The notes under the pieces were generated by a model. That model was not told where the DNA came from. It saw only the letters and a list, made by a program, of their open reading frames with translations, and did no database searches. Positions 1 through 6,256 of a stretch of 16,648 nt of DNA are shown here, piece after piece. Position 1 is the stretch's first letter, and each line of letters opens with the position of its first letter. The translations under genes were made by a program, and so were the position numbers. Source of the DNA: DATBLZ01 sp036555065 (GTDB lineage Bacteria > Pseudomonadota > Gammaproteobacteria > Steroidobacterales > Rariloculaceae). The stretch spans positions 1 through 16,648 of the forward strand of contig DATBLZ010000157.1 of NCBI GenBank assembly GCA_036555065.1, read 5' to 3'.

Positions 1-1
1 C

Positions 2-328
2 CACTCGATCGGGCACTGGGAAGGCGACACGCTCATCGTCGATACCGTCGGTTTCACGACCGATACGGCGCTTGGCATGAGCTTCGGCGTGCGGCATAGC
101 GACAAGATGCGGATCGTGGAGCGCATGCGGCTCGTCGGACCCGACACGCTCGAGGTCATGACGACGGTGCACGACGCCGAAGCGCTGAGCAAACCCTGGA
201 CGACGACGCGCGTTTACGGCCGGCATCGCGATTGGAATCTCGCGGAATACATCTGCCAGGAGAACAATCGGAACTTCATGACCGATGACGGCAAGGCGGG
301 CATCGATTTGACGCGCGACAAGGAGTGA
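2..328 (+). CDS. Conserved hypothetical protein, C-terminal part (5' end outside window)
   Basis: An open frame enters from the left edge (codons in phase with position 2) and stops at TGA 326-328, leaving about 108 C-terminal residues. It begins HSIGHWEGDTLIVDT and later has ERMRLVGPDTLEV, KPWTTTRVYGR and NLAEYICQENNR. This pattern (HSxGxWEGDTLxVDT, then ERxR, then a WELxEYxCxENN-like tail) is one I recognise from uncharacterised, usually exported proteins of Steroidobacter-like proteobacteria and Acidobacteria, which often sit beside DUF6152 genes and oxidoreductases. No catalytic motif is known to me and I assign no function. The DUF6152 gene starts only 7 bp downstream, so the two are probably one operon. 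An internal ATG at 77 is not the real start, because homologous-looking sequence lies before it. The N-terminus and any signal peptide are out of view. Confidence 0.75.
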   Translation, partial: HSIGHWEGDTLIVDTVGFTTDTALGMSFGVRHSDKMRIVERMRLVGPDTLEVMTTVHDAEALSKPWTTTRVYGRHRDWNLAEYICQENNRNFMTDDGKAGIDLTRDKE

Positions 329-335
329 TTCGGCG

Positions 336-725
336 ATGAGCAACAGTCTGCGTTGGACACCGCTCCTCGGTGCCGCCGCTGCGCTCGCGAGCTTTCCCTT
401 GCCCGCGCACCATTCATTCAGCGTATTCGATATGACGACCGAAAAGACCATCGAAGGCGAGGTCGTCGAGTTCGAATGGACGAACCCGCATACGTGGACC
501 TGGGTGAACGTGACGAACCCAGACGGCACGATCACGGAGTGGGGCCTCGAGGGCATGAGCCCGAATTTTCTCGGCCGGCGCGGCTGGACGAAGAGCACGC
601 TCAAGCCCGGAGAGCACGTCGCGATCACGATCTATCCGCTGAAGAGCGGGGAGCCCGGCGGCACGTTCCTACGCGCTACGCTCCCGGACGGCACCGTCAA
701 GGTGATGTTCGGCCCCGGACCGTAA
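336..725 (+). CDS. DUF6152 family exported protein
   Basis: 129 residues. A hydrophobic N-terminus (about 1-24, ending LPAHH) looks like a cleavable signal peptide, so the product should be periplasmic. The mature part starts with HHSF (25-28), followed by TIEGEVVEFEWTNPHTW (about 38-54), then a compact beta-rich region and a Gly/Pro-rich end. AHHSF, the E-W-x-NPH block and this length are the hallmarks of DUF6152, a small fold of unknown function. The conserved His residues have invited guesses of metal or cofactor binding, but nothing is established. AAGGAG at 320-325 lies 10 bp before the ATG and overlaps the end of the upstream gene, supporting this start and cotranscription. The gene is convergent with the GGDEF-EAL gene, with only 20 bp between the two stops and no clear terminator hairpin there. 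Confidence 0.88.
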   Translation: MSNSLRWTPLLGAAAALASFPLPAHHSFSVFDMTTEKTIEGEVVEFEWTNPHTWTWVNVTNPDGTITEWGLEGMSPNFLGRRGWTKSTLKPGEHVAITIYPLKSGEPGGTFLRATLPDGTVKVMFGPGP

Positions 726-745
726 GCCCGTACGTACGTCGTTTC

Positions 746-3472
746 TTACGCGAATGCGGCCTTGAGCAGCCGCGTGGCTTCGACCTGCTCGAGCCAATTG
801 CCGAAAGCCGGGGCGATCAGCGGTCGCCCGAACAGGAATCCTTGGCCGATGTCGCACTTCAAGCTCGTGAGCTGTTTGAGCTGCGCATCCGTCTCGATGC
901 CTTCGGCAACGACGTGCTTGCCCAAGGAATGCGCCATGCCGAGCACCGCCTTCACGATGGCGAGGGACTTGCGCTCGGGTAAGCCGTTGATGAAGGCACG
1001 ATCGATCTTGACGACGTCGAATGTCAGGTCTTTCAAGTAGCCGAGCGAGGAGTAACCCGTCCCGAAGTCGTCGATGGCCGTACGGATCCCGCGCGCGGCG
1101 AGATCCCGCAAGACCCGATCCGCGCGCGCGAAGTCGTTTACGAGGCTGCTCTCGGTCAATTCGATTTCGAGGCACGAGCCGTCGAGTCCAAACTTAGTCA
1201 GATACTCGTCGATGAGGTCGACAAACGCCGTATCGAACAGCTGCCGCGTCGCGACGTTGACCGCGAGACGCGGAATGGAGAGGCCATGCCGTCGCCAGTT
1301 GCAAAACTCCGCGACCGCCGATTGCATGACCCAGCTACCGACGGATTCGACCAAGCCCGTGTCCTCGAGCACAGGAAGCACGGTCTCCGGCGCGATCAGA
1401 CCACGAGAGGGGTGCTTCCAACGCAGGAGTGCCTCTGCGCAAATGACTTCGCCGGTCGCGAGATCGACCTGCGGCTGAAATACGAGGAAGAATTCCCGAT
1501 TGGCCAAAGCCGCGCGCAAGTCGCTTTGTAGCGCCGAGCGCTCTTGGGTGCGTCGATCCATCTCCTGGACGAAGAATACGTAACGTCCGCGACCGTTGTC
1601 TTTGGCCTGATACATAGCCGTATCGGCCTTGCGCAACAGCTCCTCGGCGGTGCTGGCGTCGTCGGGGAAGATCGTCACGCCGATGCTCGCGCCGATGAAA
1701 GCATCTTGTTCGCAAATGTGAAACGGCCACTTCATGGCGTCGAGAATGTTCGCGACGATGACCTCGACTTCGAGAACCCCGCGAACGTGCGGGAGAATTA
1801 CGACGTACTCGTCGCCGCCGAGCCGCGCGATCGTATCCGTCTCCCGCAACGCCGAGCCCAACCGCAATGCCGTCTCGCGCAACAACTCGTCGCCGTTCGA
1901 GTGGCCGAGCGAGTCGTTGACGTGCTTGAACCCATCCAAGTCGATGAACAACAGGGCGACCTTGTGCTCTTCGCGCCGCGCAACGGCCAGGGCTTGACGC
2001 AAACGGTCGAAGCAGAGCTGCCGATTCGGCAGGCCCGTCAATGCGTCGAAGTTCGCCCGATGCATGAGCTCTTGCTCCCGCTCGGCTGCGGCAATCGCGA
2101 CCGCGACGCGGCTGCCGAACTCGCGCAGAAAATAGAGCTCCGCGTCGCCGGGGGCGGCATTGGGCTTGAAGCTCGCCAATAGAGCGCCGCTCAGCGCGTC
2201 GCCGCGGAGAATCGGCATGACGAACACGCGGGTGCTCTCGTCGGCTACGGGGAACGGCGGCAGCCGGCTCTTGACGGCCGCCGAGGATTTCAGGCTTCCG
2301 CGCGGCTGCTGGCGCAGCCAGGCGCGCAGCTCCTGCGAGATTTCGCACCGTATGACGGTTCCACGGTCGTTGGCTCTGGAGTATAGGCGCGCCCGGTCGG
2401 GTTGCTCGGTATCCATGAACAAGACGCTGATATCGCAGTCATGGACAACCGTCGCAATGCGCGCGAGCACGGCGTCGAGAACCTCTTCGGTCTGCCGCGA
2501 GGCCAAAATCAGGCTGTCGATGTGGGCGAGAGCAGTTAGGGTCTCGACTTGACGGTTCAGCTGCTCGGCCATCGAGCTCACGGCGTTGCCGACCTCGTCG
2601 AATTCGTCGTCACGATCGACGTTCGCGCGAGCCGGGAATAGCCGCGCCGTAATCCTGCGTGTACCGGCGACGAGCTGATTGACCGGCCGCAATATGTGCC
2701 GAATCTGCGTTAGCGCAAGCAAGCCGATGACGATCACGTTGATGGCGATGAGTCGTCCGATCTGATCCTTGAAGGCGGCCAAAGACTCGAACGCCGTGCC
2801 AAGAGTCCGTGTGGTCACGATGGACAGCGGCGATGCGCCGAGTCCCGCGGGCAACGACACGTCCGACCGGACCGTGAGCAGCTTGCCTTTCCGCTCGCTC
2901 GGCAGCCCCTCGCTCGGACGCTCGTCGCGCGTCTCCGCACAGAACAACGGCTCGGACCCGCTGCCAAACACACAGAGATTCATGCCTTCGGGCAGCGAAT
3001 TCGGGGTCGGCCAGAGATACCTCGGCTCGATGCTCGCTATGAGCAACCCTTGCTCGATGCGTCGGGCGAGCAGCACGTGCCCACCGCTCTCTGCGGGCTC
3101 GACGATCAAGCGTGCCGAATCCATCTCGGCAATTTCGATTGCGGACACGTCGAGTGTGCGGCCGAACAACGGTTGCACGCCGTCAGTCGTTCGAACGACT
3201 GCGGCATCGAACGCGATAGGCGCGAATCCCCCCGGTTGACCGGCGAGTGCCGACAACAGGTTCTCGGCCACCGCGAGCCGCTCGACGATGGTTCGGCCAG
3301 CCGCGCGGCCTGCTTGCGCTAGCTCGTCATGCGTGCGCGCCTCGAGAGCGCGATTGAGCTCGGCGACGGCGTAGACGGCGGAGGTCGCGATCGGCACGAG
3401 GCTCGCGAGCGCAAACGACACCAGGGCCCGGCGCGCGGCGCGGCTGCCGAATATTCTGCTCTTCAACGACAT
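746..3472 (-). CDS. Membrane GGDEF-EAL cyclic-di-GMP enzyme with HAMP and GAF-like domains
   Basis: 908 residues. TM1 is near 15-37, followed by an extracytoplasmic sensor region of about 200 residues, TM2 near 238-257, a HAMP linker near 258-305, a GAF-like region near 316-465, GGDEF near 474-635 and EAL near 650-895. The cyclase signature is GGDEY (552-556), within the active GG(D/E)E(F/Y) consensus. An RxxD inhibitory site (RETD 543-546) sits five residues before it, so product feedback is expected. The phosphodiesterase residues look intact: EALLRW (680-685), Asn749 region (NVATRQL), ELTES (771-775), DDFGTGYSS (801-809), Lys822, Glu857 and Gln877. Both activities are therefore possible; which dominates cannot be read from sequence. 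The periplasmic region matches no ligand-binding family I can name. The gene stands alone on this strand, with 159 bp upstream before the tRNA. No good Shine-Dalgarno is visible before the ATG. Confidence 0.93.
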   Translation of the reverse strand: MSLKSRIFGSRAARRALVSFALASLVPIATSAVYAVAELNRALEARTHDELAQAGRAAGRTIVERLAVAENLLSALAGQPGGFAPIAFDAAVVRTTDGVQPLFGRTLDVSAIEIAEMDSARLIVEPAESGGHVLLARRIEQGLLIASIEPRYLWPTPNSLPEGMNLCVFGSGSEPLFCAETRDERPSEGLPSERKGKLLTVRSDVSLPAGLGASPLSIVTTRTLGTAFESLAAFKDQIGRLIAINVIVIGLLALTQIRHILRPVNQLVAGTRRITARLFPARANVDRDDEFDEVGNAVSSMAEQLNRQVETLTALAHIDSLILASRQTEEVLDAVLARIATVVHDCDISVLFMDTEQPDRARLYSRANDRGTVIRCEISQELRAWLRQQPRGSLKSSAAVKSRLPPFPVADESTRVFVMPILRGDALSGALLASFKPNAAPGDAELYFLREFGSRVAVAIAAAEREQELMHRANFDALTGLPNRQLCFDRLRQALAVARREEHKVALLFIDLDGFKHVNDSLGHSNGDELLRETALRLGSALRETDTIARLGGDEYVVILPHVRGVLEVEVIVANILDAMKWPFHICEQDAFIGASIGVTIFPDDASTAEELLRKADTAMYQAKDNGRGRYVFFVQEMDRRTQERSALQSDLRAALANREFFLVFQPQVDLATGEVICAEALLRWKHPSRGLIAPETVLPVLEDTGLVESVGSWVMQSAVAEFCNWRRHGLSIPRLAVNVATRQLFDTAFVDLIDEYLTKFGLDGSCLEIELTESSLVNDFARADRVLRDLAARGIRTAIDDFGTGYSSLGYLKDLTFDVVKIDRAFINGLPERKSLAIVKAVLGMAHSLGKHVVAEGIETDAQLKQLTSLKCDIGQGFLFGRPLIAPAFGNWLEQVEATRLLKAAFA

Positions 3473-3611
3473 CGCCCGGCGCCGCCATCTGCTCTTTGCA
3501 AGCAGTCGCTTTGGTAAGGAGCTGGACCCTAGTGGAGACCGGGACGCGTCGCCACGGACGCGCTCACGGATTAGGAAATGCGCCCAGGTTATGGAAAACT
3601 GGGCCGCGTCC

Positions 3612-3617
3612 TATACA
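3612..3617 (+). promoter_or_regulatory. Possible -10 box of the tRNA-Arg gene
   Basis: TATACA lies 14 bp before the mature tRNA 5' end, in an otherwise GC-rich stretch, giving a plausible leader of about 8 nt. The hexamer 17 bp upstream (TTATGG, 3589-3594) matches the -35 consensus poorly, so this is only a suggestion based on position and base composition. Confidence 0.33.
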
Positions 3618-3631
3618 CTCTGCTCGGCATC

Positions 3632-3708
3632 GCGCCCGTAGCTCAGTTGGATAGAGTACTCGGCTTCGAACCGAGTGGTCGGGAGTTCGAATCTCTCCGG
3701 GCGCGCCA
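3632..3708 (+). tRNA. tRNA-Arg (anticodon TCG), CCA encoded
   Basis: A full cloverleaf of 77 nt can be folded. The acceptor stem GCGCCCG (3632-3638) pairs perfectly with CGGGCGC (3698-3704). The D arm is GCTC/GAGT around AGTTGGATA. The anticodon stem CTCGG/CCGAG encloses the loop CTTCGAA, which places TCG at the anticodon. The T arm is GGGAG/CTCTC around TTCGAAT. The discriminator is G at 3705 and CCA follows at 3706-3708. The body closely resembles bacterial tRNA-Arg(ACG), but the wobble base is T. The tRNA should read CGA, and possibly CGG by wobble. There is no hairpin terminator in the 49 bp before the next gene. Confidence 0.96.
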
Positions 3709-3740
3709 TCGACACTAACGATTGCAACAACAACGATTAA

Positions 3741-3746
3741 GAGGAG
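3741..3746 (+). promoter_or_regulatory. Ribosome binding site that fixes the start of the lectin-like gene
   Basis: GAGGAG lies 11 bp before ATG 3758. The same frame stays open upstream to a TTG at 3722, but the ATG is followed directly by a good signal peptide and the TTG has no such site, so 3758 is preferred. Confidence 0.6.
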
Positions 3747-3757
3747 CATCGATCGCC

Positions 3758-4429
3758 ATGAACAGATTAACGACACGAAGTCTGCTCGCCGCCGGCGTCG
3801 TCGCCGCATTCGTAATCCCGGGCAATGCGCAACCGCCGCCGCAGCCCCCGCAGGGGCCGATGAGCTTTTTCGTCACGAGCGTAGGCAAGGGCGACGGCGC
3901 GAATTTGGGCGGCCTCGCGGGCGCCGACGCGCATTGTCAGTCGTTGGCCGCTGCGGCCGGACGCGGCGAAGCGACGTGGCACGCATATCTGAGCCAGGCC
4001 GCTGCACCCGGTTTGCCCCAGGTCAATGCGCGCGATCGAATCGGCAGAGGGCCGTGGTACAACGCGCGGGGCGTGCCGATCGCATGGAACGTCGACGACT
4101 TGCACCAAGACCGCAACAATATTCGCAAGCCCACGTCGCTCAACGAGAAGGGTGAGGAGGTCAACGGTGTCGGCAACCAGCCGAACATGCACGACATGCT
4201 CACAGGCTCGGACTCGCGCGGCATACTCGTGCCGGGCAACGCTGCGGACACCACGTGCAGCAACTGGACGAGCAACGCGGCCGATGGCCGCGCGATGGTC
4301 GGCCATCATGATCGCCTCGGCGGGCCGAACGCGTCGTGGAATGCAGTTCACAGCACGAACGGCTGCGGTCAGCAGAACCTCGTCGCGACGGGCGGCGCGG
4401 GACTCTTCTACTGCTTCGCGGTCGAGTGA
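3758..4429 (+). CDS. Exported lectin-like / DUF1554-like protein
   Basis: 223 residues. A signal peptide at about 1-24 (MNRLTTRSLLAAGVVAAFVIPGNAQ) is followed by a proline/glutamine-rich spacer and one domain. The domain opens MSFFVTSVGKGDGANLGGLAGADAHC, continues with W-H-A-Y-L-S, NARDRIGRGPWYNARG, KGEEVNG and CSNWTSN, and ends GAGLFYCFAVE. The GGLAGADAxC opening and the W/C-rich end recall secreted DUF1554 and endostatin/C-type-lectin-like folds; that fold assignment is from memory of pattern, not a search. Four cysteines (60, 167, 203, 219) could form two disulfides, fitting an exported protein. No catalytic motif is seen; carbohydrate or surface binding is a guess from the fold. It is the first gene of a packed set of exported proteins, and a TTG-started gene follows 7 bp later. 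It may be cotranscribed with the tRNA upstream. Confidence 0.78.
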   Translation: MNRLTTRSLLAAGVVAAFVIPGNAQPPPQPPQGPMSFFVTSVGKGDGANLGGLAGADAHCQSLAAAAGRGEATWHAYLSQAAAPGLPQVNARDRIGRGPWYNARGVPIAWNVDDLHQDRNNIRKPTSLNEKGEEVNGVGNQPNMHDMLTGSDSRGILVPGNAADTTCSNWTSNAADGRAMVGHHDRLGGPNASWNAVHSTNGCGQQNLVATGGAGLFYCFAVE

Positions 4430-4436
4430 CTGCCGT

Positions 4437-4814
4437 TTGACGGCGCTCAAGCTCTCCGCACTCGCACTGGGGGCGCTCCTCGCCGCGACACCCGTCGCGG
4501 CATCACGCCTCGACTACCTCGCGCGCGAGGAGCGACTCTGCGACGTCGCCGGGCTCGCCTGCGTCTCAGGCTCGCTCACGTACCACGTAAACACGCGCGT
4601 GCTGTCGCTGCGCGGACGGCTGAAGACGTCGCCGGGTCCGGGCACGTTGGCGATCATGGTTCGCGGCACGACGCGGCTCGGCTACGTGCGGTACGCGCCG
4701 CTCGAGATCGAGCTCGACGGGCGCTGGAGCGAGATCATCGATTTCCAAATGATTCCCGACAACCCGGATGTCGAAAACTGGCAGATCGACACCATCCAGT
4801 ACCTCAAGAAATGA
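4437..4814 (+). CDS. Small exported hypothetical protein (TTG start)
   Basis: 125 residues from a TTG start. The frame is open much further upstream, but that part lies inside the lectin-like gene and is Arg-rich shadow sequence; the TTG at 4437 is placed exactly before a signal peptide (about 1-23, LSALALGALLAATPVAAS). The mature part is about 100 residues with two cysteines (35 and 42), which may form a disulfide, and alternating hydrophobic/polar segments that look beta-rich, ending DTIQYLKK. I do not recognise the family. The stop TGA overlaps the next start as ATGA (4811-4814), a classic coupling arrangement, so it is probably translated together with the M20 peptidase. A small periplasmic accessory or binding role fits the context, but nothing shows it. 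Confidence 0.68.
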   Translation: MTALKLSALALGALLAATPVAASRLDYLAREERLCDVAGLACVSGSLTYHVNTRVLSLRGRLKTSPGPGTLAIMVRGTTRLGYVRYAPLEIELDGRWSEIIDFQMIPDNPDVENWQIDTIQYLKK

Positions 4815-6229
4815 CCGGGCACCATATGCACGCAAGCGGAATTATCGCGGCTATGCTTCTTGCCGCCGGCGTTTTGGCCGCAGAGCGCGCCGCCGCCGCC
4901 GACGCTCGATTTCGCGCGATCTATCAGGAGCTCGTCGAGATCAACACGACGCTCTCGGCCGGCAGCTGCACGATCGCGGCCGAAGCGATGGCGGCGCGGC
5001 TTCGGTCTGCGGGAATTCCCGCGAGCGATTTGCACGTGATCGTGGCGCCGGATTTCCCGACGCAGGGAAATTTGGTCGCAGTGCTACCGGGCACCGATCC
5101 CAGCGCGCAGGCGATCTTGCTGCTCGCGCATATCGACGTCGTCGAGGCGAACCGCGCCGATTGGGCGCGCGACCCTTTCACGCTCATCGAGGAAGGCGGC
5201 TACTTTTACGGGCGCGGCACGGCCGACGACAAATCGATGGCCGCGATCTTCGTCGAGCTGCTCATGCGGTTCAAAGAATCGGGTTATCGCCCCGAGCGCC
5301 CAATCAAGATTGCGCTGACCTGCGGGGAGGAGACCCCCTTCGACTTCAACGGCGTCAGATACTTGCTCGAGCACCACCGCGATCGCATCGAGGCCGCGTT
5401 CGCGCTCACCGAAGGCGGCGGTGGGCGGCTCGACGACCAAGGCCGGCGCATTTACAACGGCGTGCTTGCGGGCGAGAAGGTGTACCAGGATTATCGTCTC
5501 GAGATCACGAATCCCGGCGGCCACTCGTCGCGGCCCGTTCCCGATAATGCGATCTACCGGCTCGCGGCCGCGCTCGGCCGGATCGCAGCGTTGCAGTTTC
5601 CGATCGAGCTCAACGCGACGACGGAAGCGTTCTTCGAGCGCATGGCCGCGATCGAGACGGGGCAAACGGCGGCCGACATGCGCGCGATCCTCGATGCGCC
5701 TCCCGAGCCCGCTGCGCTCGCGCGGATTATCGCGAACCCGACGTACAACGCGGTTTTGCACACGACGTGCGTTGCGACGCAGCTTCAGGCCGGGCACGCA
5801 CCCAATGCGCTGCCGCAACGCGCGCGTGCGAACGTGAATTGCCGGATTCTGCCGGGCCACACGCAAGAGACCGTTCGGCAAGCGCTCGTCGACGCCGCGG
5901 CCGATCCAGGAATCGCCGTTACGTTCGAAGATCCGCCCGAAGACGTATCGGCACCGCCGCCGCTCACGCACGAGATCCTTGCGCCCATCGAGGCGATCAC
6001 GGAAGAGATGTGGCCCGACATTCCCGTCGTGCCGATCATGCAGCCGGGCGCGACCGACGCGCGGTTCCTCACGCCGGCCGGCATTCCGACGTACGGCGTC
6101 AGCGGTATTTTCAGCGATCCTGCAACCTCGAACGTGCACGGCCTCAACGAGCGCGTCGGTGTGCAAGCGCTCTACGAGGGCCGCGAATTCTTGGAGCGGC
6201 TCGTCCGCGCCTACGCCGGCGGGCACTAA
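4811..6229 (+). CDS. Exported M20 family metallopeptidase
   Basis: 472 residues with a signal peptide near 1-30, so probably periplasmic. The di-zinc site of the M20 family (carboxypeptidase G2/ArgE/DapE relatives) is readable in order: AHID (His107, Asp109), GRGTADDKS (Asp139/140 bridging), CGEET (Glu173 general base, Glu174 ligand), LTEGGGG (Glu201) and NVHGLNE (His443). The dimerisation-domain motif NPGGHSSRP carries His238. All catalytic elements are present and the length is normal. Known family members hydrolyse peptides, N-acyl amino acids or related amides; the substrate here cannot be inferred. The ATG overlaps the stop of the 125-aa gene by four bases; Met6 (4826) is an alternative start. 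The PQQ dehydrogenase begins 27 bp downstream. DapE or ArgE roles are unlikely because those enzymes are cytoplasmic. Confidence 0.9.
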   Translation: MTGHHMHASGIIAAMLLAAGVLAAERAAAADARFRAIYQELVEINTTLSAGSCTIAAEAMAARLRSAGIPASDLHVIVAPDFPTQGNLVAVLPGTDPSAQAILLLAHIDVVEANRADWARDPFTLIEEGGYFYGRGTADDKSMAAIFVELLMRFKESGYRPERPIKIALTCGEETPFDFNGVRYLLEHHRDRIEAAFALTEGGGGRLDDQGRRIYNGVLAGEKVYQDYRLEITNPGGHSSRPVPDNAIYRLAAALGRIAALQFPIELNATTEAFFERMAAIETGQTAADMRAILDAPPEPAALARIIANPTYNAVLHTTCVATQLQAGHAPNALPQRARANVNCRILPGHTQETVRQALVDAAADPGIAVTFEDPPEDVSAPPPLTHEILAPIEAITEEMWPDIPVVPIMQPGATDARFLTPAGIPTYGVSGIFSDPATSNVHGLNERVGVQALYEGREFLERLVRAYAGGH

Positions 6230-6256
6230 ACTCGCAACCGTGGCGCGCAAGTTGTC

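Noticed and set aside
729..738. Palindrome CGTACGTACG between the DUF6152 and GGDEF-EAL stop codons
   Set aside because: No loop, no T-run and only 10 bp; many such palindromes are expected by chance in a window this long.
3564..3809. 81-aa minus-strand open frame with the text GEIRTPDHSVRSRVLYPTELRA
   Set aside because: It is antisense to the tRNA-Arg gene. This peptide is the translation of the tRNA complement and a known source of false gene calls in many genomes.
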